Shown: positions 56,914-64,000 of the stretch, piece after piece
Numbering within the stretch: the first letter of the stretch is position 1
Layout: each line of letters begins with the position of its first letter
NCBI GenBank assembly: GCA_037176845.1
Contig: JAYKXP010000105.1
Coordinates: 1 to 64,000, forward strand
Origin: Paramarasmius palmivorus
Taxonomy: Eukaryota; Basidiomycota; Agaricomycetes; Agaricales; Marasmiaceae
DNA: 64,000 bases
Reading direction: 5' to 3'
The notes under the pieces: model-generated
Database searches by the model: none
The model's input: only the letters and a program-made list of their open reading frames with translations
What the model was told of the DNA's origin: nothing
Made by a program: the position numbers and the translations under genes

Positions 56914-59900
56914 ATGAGTGCGAGCACCAGTAGCAGTGGAGGAAATGGGGGTAACGGAGGAAATGGAGGAGCGGGAGGAAGTGGGGGAAGCACACAGTCT
57001 GCAATGCTTCCTCCGCCTATCCCATACCCGCCTCAACCGTTTGATCTGAGGTATCGTGAAAGACTGTGAGTTTTTCGCTTTCTCTTTTCTTTCCTTGTTC
57101 GGGGGGTAGAATGGATGGTAGAGTGTGAGGATGACAATGGGAATGTGGGATTGCAATTTGGATGGGCGACCCGAGTCCCTGGGTATGGGTCGTCCAGCTC
57201 ACAATCATCTCTTGGCCTTTTTCTCTTCTTCTTGGGTTCCATACGCTGGCGGTTCACTGACGATATTCCTATTTATCTTCTTCTTCCCCCGAATTCGTTC
57301 TGGACGTCAATGACAATGCTGCCGCCTCTGGACGGACCGCCATATCCCATTCCTCCTCATAACCACAGGCAATATGAGCTTACCGTGCGCCAGGAACCGA
57401 AACAGGCTAGGATGTGCGGGGTTGGTGGAAAGGGTGTGTCTCAAGGTTCATGGGCATGCGTCGATAGAGGCTAATGGGATTCAACAGCGGACAGAAGACC
57501 TATCGATCCACCACCTATTGTCCAGCTGCGAGTCATCGATCCCTTCGCTGGTAAGCACCAACAGCAGCAGCAACAACAGGGAAGAAGACAAAGCCCATCA
57601 CCTGAACGGAGTCGGAGCAGGAGTAGAAGCAGGGAACGGAGCGACGAAGATGTAGGTGAAAGAGATCGAGAAGGCAGCAGCACGCCCACACCTGACGGTG
57701 CGTATCCCGAAAAATTGGGTTCTGGTCGTGATGATGGTATTGATAGTGAAACAGGCCAGCAGTATGGATATGCGCATTCTTCATCATATCTGCAAAACCC
57801 CTACTACTTTATGTTTGCATCGCTCGCCAAACCAGATGTCGATGTAGAATTACATTGGCTCAAGGTGCGTGTACCCCACGCTGGTGATCAGTGAGGCACG
57901 CTCATGCCGTATTGCCTTACAGGACGGCCGAACACGATGTACAACTGGCAGTGTCGTGTCATCTTTGTATCATCTCAAGGACCCTCAACACAATAACGAG
58001 GACGCTGGTTTTTTCGTGTTTCCAGATCTCAGTGTGAGAACGGAAGGCAGTTATCGACTCAAGTTGAGCTTGTTCGAAGTTGTTGGGTAAGTGTCCCTTT
58101 TTTCAGTCTCTCCCTTTCACCTACGACTCTGTTGTCGTGTTCGCGGGAGTTGCTACACTACCCGAGTGATGCACCACTGCTCTGCCCATTGCTTCTGCAC
58201 CATAGAGCTCCCGAGGCGGTCGGCTGCTTCTTTACGTTCTGGTCTAGAACGACTGGACTTGATTGATAGAAGCTCTTCTGTCATGCCGTTCAATGCGCTA
58301 GAGATCATTTTGGATCGCAACGCGTCTTTTTTCGACTTTCTTTTTCCTTTCTCAATGACTGACCAAAGTATCGTATCCATAGGAACACCGTCCGACATTG
58401 TAAATCGATTTTTTCAGCGCCATTCTATGTTTACACCGCGAAGAAGTTCCCTGGGATGGAAGGTATTGACCATTGTATTCTCCGAAGCATCGGCACTCAC
58501 ATACAGTTACAGAATCTACCCCACTATCATGTTCACTAGCCGACCAAGGGATCAAAATACGTATTCGAAAGGATATTCGCGTTAGAAAACGTCCGATGCC
58601 AACAATGCCTGACAATTCGTCCTCCAACTCTCCCGGCAACGCCAACAACTCGAATGGTTCTTCGAGTGGCGTCGTTGTACCTACCTCACCTTTCACCTTC
58701 ACCTCCCAAACCCAGTCTCAACAAGCCCAGGCAAACCAAGGACAAGGACAACCCCAAGGACAACCACCTGCCTACGCGCCTTTTCCTCCTCCACCGACAG
58801 CACAACCTCAACACCAACAGCCGTATCAACCTACACCTGGATATGGGCCTCCACCGCCTGGGTATCAACAACAGGCTTATTGGCCACCTCATCCACAGAC
58901 GTATCAGCATCCGCCGCCGATACCACCTCCACCTCCTTCACAAAATTCGTTGATAACTATAACATCGATGGGGCCTCCACCGGGTGGTCAACCTGGAGGA
59001 GGTCCTTTACAGCCACTACCACCCGAGATGCAGCCTACTTGGCCAAAGGGAAAAGATGGTGATGGGAGCGATAGTGAGAAAGAAGGTATTGGCAGGAAGG
59101 GCAGGAAAGCGGATAAAGACCGTATGGATGTTGATGGAGAGTCTAGCGCGTCTGAAGGTGATGGTGATGATGACTCTGATTACGAAGAGTCGAGGAAAAA
59201 GAAGGACAAATCAAAGAGCAAGGATAGGGGCAGGAAGGATAAGAGAGAAAAGAAGAGGACAAAGTTGGATTCGTATGGACCTGCACCGCCGTTGCAGCCA
59301 CAACCGCAAGCGCCGGCTGCTGCATGGCAAGGGCATGGAGCAATACCGCCTCCACCTGGTGCGACGATTGAGAGTGCACCTGCACTTGCTAATGGAGGAC
59401 GTATACCGCCGCCGCCGGGTGCGACGATTGAGCAACCTGCACAGGCCAGTGGTAGTGGTGATAATACGCCCACTAGGAACGCGAGTAGCAATTCATCGGG
59501 TTCGAATGGGCAGCCTTCTGGGTATCAACACTTTGATGCTCAGAGTCAGTCAGCGCCGCCACAACAACCTCAGCAGCAACCTCAACAGCAGCAACAACAG
59601 CAGCAGCAGCCTGTCCAACCTCAGCCGCAGGCTCAGCAGCCTCCGCCTCAACAACAACAATATCCGCCGAATCAGAATCCATATGGTCCTCCACCGCCGC
59701 TACAGCACCCACATCAACCACCGCATCCTGGTATGCCTCCTCATCCGCATCAGCCGCAGTACGGGTATCCGCCGCCGCATCCGTCTACACCTTGGGGTCA
59801 TCCACATCCTGGTTATGGACCACCACCAACGCCTTATGCACCTACACCTCATTGGGGTGTACCACCTTCTGCACCTGGATTCGGTGATCCAAACGCGCCC

Positions 59901-60658
59901 CATCCATATCAGCAGCATATGTCTCCTTACGGTGCCTATCCGCCACAACAGATGTATGCTCACGGTGGTTATGGAATGCCTCATCCACCAGGACCGTACT
60001 ATCCTGGTTATTACGACCCCCAACAGGCTCCACAACCCCAACCCCAACCTCAGCCGCAGCAGCAACAACATCCACCACCGCCTCCTCAGCAAGGACAAGC
60101 CCAGTTTGGTGCACCACCTCCGAATCAGAATCCGGGGAATGGGTATGTCCAAAATCCGAACGAGTATCAGCAACAACAGCAGCAGCAGCAATATCCTGGA
60201 TATCAGCAACAGATAAGACCAGGTCCAGGTCCAGGCCCCGGTCCTTGGGTGTACCCGAATCCCAATCCTGGGTATAACCCGAACAGTGGTACGGGTGAAG
60301 TCTGGGGTACATTTCTGGTGCACCTCCGCCTGGATGGGATGCTGCGGCTTCGGCTTCTGGTGGTGGGTATCAGGGGTATGCACCTCCACCGTCGACGCAA
60401 GTACCGATTTCGCAGACACTTGCTGGTGCGACGGCTCCGGATAAGATTCAGCTTGCGCCGTTGAGGCCTGCTGGACATGGGGGTATACCTAACATATCGG
60501 GACATGCGCAGGGTGTTGTTGCGTCTCAGGCAGGTGCTTCGAGGCCGCAGGTTATCAGGCTTGATTCGAGGAAGGATGATGGTAATGGGAAAGATAGCGA
60601 AAGAGACAGAGGAAAGAAGAATGTGTTGAGTATTGGGAGTATCATTTCAACAGAATGA
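56914..60658 (+). CDS. velB: Velvet-domain regulator VelB, tail frameshifted
   Basis: Exons are 56914-57065, 57369-57433, 57488-57864, 57923-58086, 58383-58462 and 58513 onward. A glycine/serine-rich start ([13 protein letters not shown]) leads to the velvet domain: [40 protein letters not shown], then an unstructured Q/R/S insertion, [77 protein letters not shown] and [19 protein letters not shown] split velvet domain is characteristic of VelB, which pairs with VeA or VosA to control development and secondary metabolism. The tail is unusually long (about 650 residues), rich in P, Q and Y, with a lysine-rich NLS-like patch (about 59190-59260) and [10 protein letters not shown] repeated twice. 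The frame must shift one base near 60310 (TGGGGTAC) to reach [10 protein letters not shown] and the stop at 60658; unshifted it stops at 60464. Confidence 0.9.
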
Positions 60659-62517
60659 TTTCGATAATGTATTTGTGCTCTGTGTTCTTGCTATGTGCTT
60701 TGCGCTCGTGTACTCATGCTTCTACTTCATTCTTTTTCTGGATTTTCTGGTTTCTTCCATGCATTGTATCTGGGTTTTCTTTACATGTTTCTACTTAGAG
60801 TATTTTTTATTCCTCTCTTCGTTCATAATGTGCATGTACAAATCGTTTTCTACGTAGTTATAGCGCAACCTATATTGAAACGAGGCGCAAACTGTTTCAG
60901 AAACGACTCCGCGGTATCGGATTTGCTCGGCCGCTGCCTGGCGGCCACCACTAGTGACCATCCCCCCAATTCGGATCCCTTGTTGGAATCGCTTGTTGTC
61001 TGAAATACTCCTGTTTTCCGCCTATCTTCGATGTGTCCCAGTCCAATTTCGATGATTCTTCCTTTCAAGACTTGCGCGGTCTGTCAATGTTCGTGGGCAT
61101 TCGTAACGACATCGTACGCGTAATCCATGCTCGCCTCTCATGGACATGCTGGGATCGCATACCAGTCCCCTTGCTGGTTTATTGTTCGGATTTCCGTTTT
61201 CGACCCCCGTATAAACATCTGGTAACTCGTACGGGTTGAATTGAAGCAGGTGGATCGTCAGTGGTTGAAGAAAAGCTGGTTCGGAATCGGGATGGAAAAC
61301 GACAAGTTTGTGCTTGTGAGGTCTATGGTTCGAGCCTAAGGTGAGGGAGACAATGATATTAGCCCGTAAAAAGCGTCTCTGAACATTCTTGAAGTACCGG
61401 TAGGAAGGTCCCATGTCCCATAGGTTTAAGGCTGCCACACGGGACAGTGTGACCGCTGAATATTGACGACAACGCTCTCGCCTATTACTGCGAATGGAAA
61501 GAGAATCTGAACGGTGGCATCGTTCTCGGATTTGGAGATTCTTCGGAGAATAAAATAGCATTGGATATCTGTCTGATGTGAAGTTCGTGCGATTGGTGAA
61601 TCAGTTGAGTGGCCGTTACGGCTTTCTTTGACCTGGTGGGGCCATATCTGACGCCTATAATATCAGGTAACAAGGTTATACACCATATAAGAGGGTTACA
61701 ACTATGCATAACAAGGTCTTCCCAACACTCAGGACACATGCTCTCCAAACCTACGCCTCTACCAGCCTGGCTGAGGACACCAAATTAGGCATCCACCCTG
61801 GTGACCTTCAGTTCGCTATGTGTATTACCCTAGCGACATGTGGCTTTGCTTTAGCGACAGGAAGAATCGCCATGAGCGACCCAATCCGGGTGGCGTATGC
61901 CGATGAAGCTAAGCATCAGAAAGCGACCTATCCCGATGTTTTGAGCCCTTCTAAGCCTCTAATGAAATATCGTGTAAGCGGCAGACACATACCAGTATTC
62001 TGCATCATCGCGCCTGCCGAAGCAAAAGCGGAAAACGTCTGAAACGGAGTGCAACTTCGGCGGCCCAATGCAAGTGGCCTAACCGTCCGTGTCCATTGGC
62101 TGTACTCTTGAGGCTGTAAGCGATTCCTGCGACGCAACTTCGACTGCTCTCTGATCATCCCCTACAGATCTAGAAATAACTGACATGGAACATACATGTT
62201 GTTGCTGAAAGTGATGTTTCGCGCAAGATATGAAAGGTTTCGCAAGACATAGTCTACAGGTGAGAGTGATGTTTTCAATGAGTCAAGCTTGTTCTAATCT
62301 ATATGATTATGAAGTGGCAAAATTGGCGGCCTACCTTTTGATTATAAACTTAAAGGGATATCCTTCACTGTTGTTCTGCGAATTTGGAGGATTCATGCGT
62401 GGGTAAATCCAGCAGAGGTGTCCATTGTTCTGTGTTATCGGTCACGGTACCCGTTAAAAAGGCCAACTCTCGCGCGTCACGTCCTCCATTTTTACCACCA
62501 TCTCTCAATCGCTCAAT
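60659..62517. other. Intergenic, no gene recognised
   Basis: Open frames at 61022-61561 (-, 179 codons) and 61704-62042 (+, 112 codons) are the longest. Neither has a motif I know, a convincing start context or linked exons. They may be chance frames or small lineage-specific genes. Confidence 0.4.
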
Positions 62518-64000
62518 ATGCCTTCACTCTGGCATTTGGATACCTATTTCGACGAACTGTCAGATGAAGAGTAAGTTATACGAGCCTTCCTATTGCTTTC
62601 TTGTGCTAAAATCGTCTTAGAAGTCCTTTGGACATCCCGACCACGACCATAGAAGAAAATGGGTTTCTACGATCGTGAGTTTTTTTCCTCTCTATTCCTG
62701 AGCCGTTGTTCAATAGTAGCCTTCATGTTCTCGACACAACAGCAGCCCCTTTTACGATTTGCCATTCTTTAACTGCGGAGACGAAGATTTCGTAGGTTCG
62801 CCTGGCGTGCTCGAAGCTTCTTGCGCTCGGGACGCCTTCGAGCAAGAGTCTCTCAGCATAGAGCCATCCCTCATACATTCCCCATCTCCTCCTACACCTA
62901 CGCCGTCACAAACCGGGTCGTCGCCAAGTGGTGCCACTCACCGAGTCTCAGCTCCCACCTCACAAGCCTCCGACGCCTGTACAACTGGAAAAGATGAATC
63001 ATTCAACGAACCATCATCAACACACTCGCCATCTCTCGTTGTTCCGCACGAAACTGAGTCGTCGCCTAGTGGTGCCACTCACCCCTCAGCACCCGCCTCC
63101 CAAGACTTCGATACCTCCACAGGTGACAGTCAAGCCGAGCTAGACGCATCTTCTTTAACAGAAGCCCCCATAGATGGTCTATTCAAGTCGGGCTCTTTGT
63201 CGCTATACCGCAGGGCAGAGCTCTCAGTTCCACCGCCGACTTCAAGCACCAAGGCTGTAAAAGAAAATGAAGACGGTGAAACGTACGCATCGTAGCTTCT
63301 ACGTGGTCTCTCTTATTCTGACGAGGTTACGTTTACAGACTAGCCCCCAAGACAGGCGAACCTCCAAGTCACATAGTCAATACCGACCAGAGGCTCGGAA
63401 AAAGAAAGCTCAGCATGGTGGAGGATGAAGTATACCCGGTTGATGACTATACCGCAACGTCTACGGGCTCGACATATCCCATTGGTGGTCTTGAACATAC
63501 GTTGCCGGGATTCGGTGATGGAGAACAGGCTCAGTTTGATTCCCGGAACGGGATACCACAAATAGTTGGCCCACAGCAGCTCTTGCATCCAGATCCAGCT
63601 AGCGCGCATTCCTCCATGCCATCTATTTCTGGTCCCAGCCACTTGTCCCAAACCTCAGCCCTCGATGTCAGGCATGCTCGTCCCTATTCAGGATTTGACC
63701 GGCATATTCTCTTCGATCAGCACCTCCACCGCGCATTCTCTTTTGTCGGAGATGGTGGACTCTCTCATCTCGGTAATCGATTGCATTATCAACAAGTCGA
63801 GCCTCAGCCGATGGCCATACATCCTCAACTTCCCGCCGCCGGCCCTCTCCAATGCGAATACCGTGCTCACGTCGAGGAAGACTTCCGCGAGGAACCAGCC
63901 GAGCCGCTGGAGGGCCCGTACGACTACCGCCAATATAATGGTTACCAGTACGGGTATCAGATGGGAGGAGCCCCTGCACCGAGCTTTCGCAGTACCCCAC
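62518..64000 (+). CDS. Serine/proline-rich hypothetical protein, 3' end missing
   Basis: The ATG at 62518 gives MPSLWHLDTYFDELSDEE. Introns (about 62571-62620, 62673-62743 and 63283-63339) join SPLDIPTTTIEENGFLRS, PFYDLPFFNCGDEDFVGSPG, and a long low-complexity region with two SSPSGATH repeats. The last exon reads TDQRLGKRKLSMVEDEVYPV, a glutamine/proline/tyrosine-rich region and GPYDYRQYNGYQYGYQMG, and runs off the window. The DQ-x-LGKRxxS block and the acidic start resemble the gene at 44769, which ends in a cysteine/histidine-rich domain, so a similar zinc-finger end may lie beyond the window. Function unknown. Confidence 0.6.

Noticed and set aside
58984..60216. A 410-codon open frame overlapping velB in another frame
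   Set aside because: It is an out-of-frame shadow of the P/Q-rich velB exon. Its basic, leucine/arginine-rich composition is what CCN/CAN codons give when read one base off.
59700..60419. Long minus-strand open frames antisense to velB
   Set aside because: They result from the biased proline/glutamine codons on the plus strand; no motif, start or intron support.
61320..61345. GGTTCGAGCC, resembling a tRNA B box
   Set aside because: No matching A box or cloverleaf could be drawn around it.
61022..61561. A 179-codon minus-strand open frame
   Set aside because: Long enough to notice, but it has no motif and no neighbours or introns that support it. Left as unknown sequence.
1..64000. CRISPR arrays, bacterial operons or a biosynthetic gene cluster
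   Set aside because: The genes are intron-rich fungal genes on both strands; no spaced direct repeats, polyketide or peptide synthetase, or terpene cyclase motifs were seen.

Overview
The window is nuclear DNA of a filamentous basidiomycete, most likely an Agaricomycete. The evidence is genes cut by many 48-60 bp GT-AG introns (plus a few GC-AG), a multicopper laccase, a VelB-type velvet regulator, a Plavaka-family DNA transposon and several domains I know from Agaricomycete genomes (DUF6698, GtaA-type glutaminases with C-terminal membrane anchors). I cannot name the species. All coordinates come from reading the sequence by eye; nothing was searched.

Layout. 1-2008 has no clear gene; its right part carries inverted TCTGAAAAGA motifs. 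2009-13696 is a broken glutaminase GtaA gene (copy A) split by a 10.65 kb Plavaka element (2442-13096). The ends of that element are defined by 22-bp terminal inverted repeats and by comparison with the uninterrupted paralogue. It carries a DUF6698 protein (-), a 750-residue Spt5/NusG-like KOW protein (+) and the Plavaka transposase (+), which has an in-frame stop. 13097-14967 is a segmental duplicate of 18316-20178 and contains a decapitated TIM50 start (ATG to ACG). 15333-18926 is GtaA copy B (-), 20105-21785 is TIM50 (+) and 23024-26559 is GtaA copy C (+).

26794-29800 holds two tandem PIG-L/GPI12-like genes (-) whose zinc-deacetylase motifs are eroded. 30825-32868 is a secreted TIM-barrel-type glycoside hydrolase candidate (-). 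34420-36504 is a PX-domain/GH18-chitinase fusion (-) with several frame-breaking indels. 36505-39577 looks gene-free. 39636-42003 is an intact laccase (+), followed by a small hypothetical gene with two RdRP-like GGDFDGD motifs (-). 44769-46853 is a zinc-finger-like protein (+), apparently related to the partial gene at the right edge (62518->64000).

47212-51250 is a tandem pair of WD40 genes (-). Upstream of the second copy sits a three-layer nest of mobile elements: a Harbinger-like MITE (51909-56027), a hAT-type element with a perfect 8-bp target duplication (51919-55470), and an innermost inverted-repeat element (52866-55049) carrying a GIY-YIG/T5orf172-type nuclease gene. 56914-60658 is velB (+), with a single-base frameshift in its Pro/Gln-rich tail.

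The ordinary genes cover mitochondrial protein import, extracellular nutrient and cell-wall enzymes, lignin oxidation and developmental regulation. I see no biosynthetic cluster. The interest lies in the mobile elements and their cargo.
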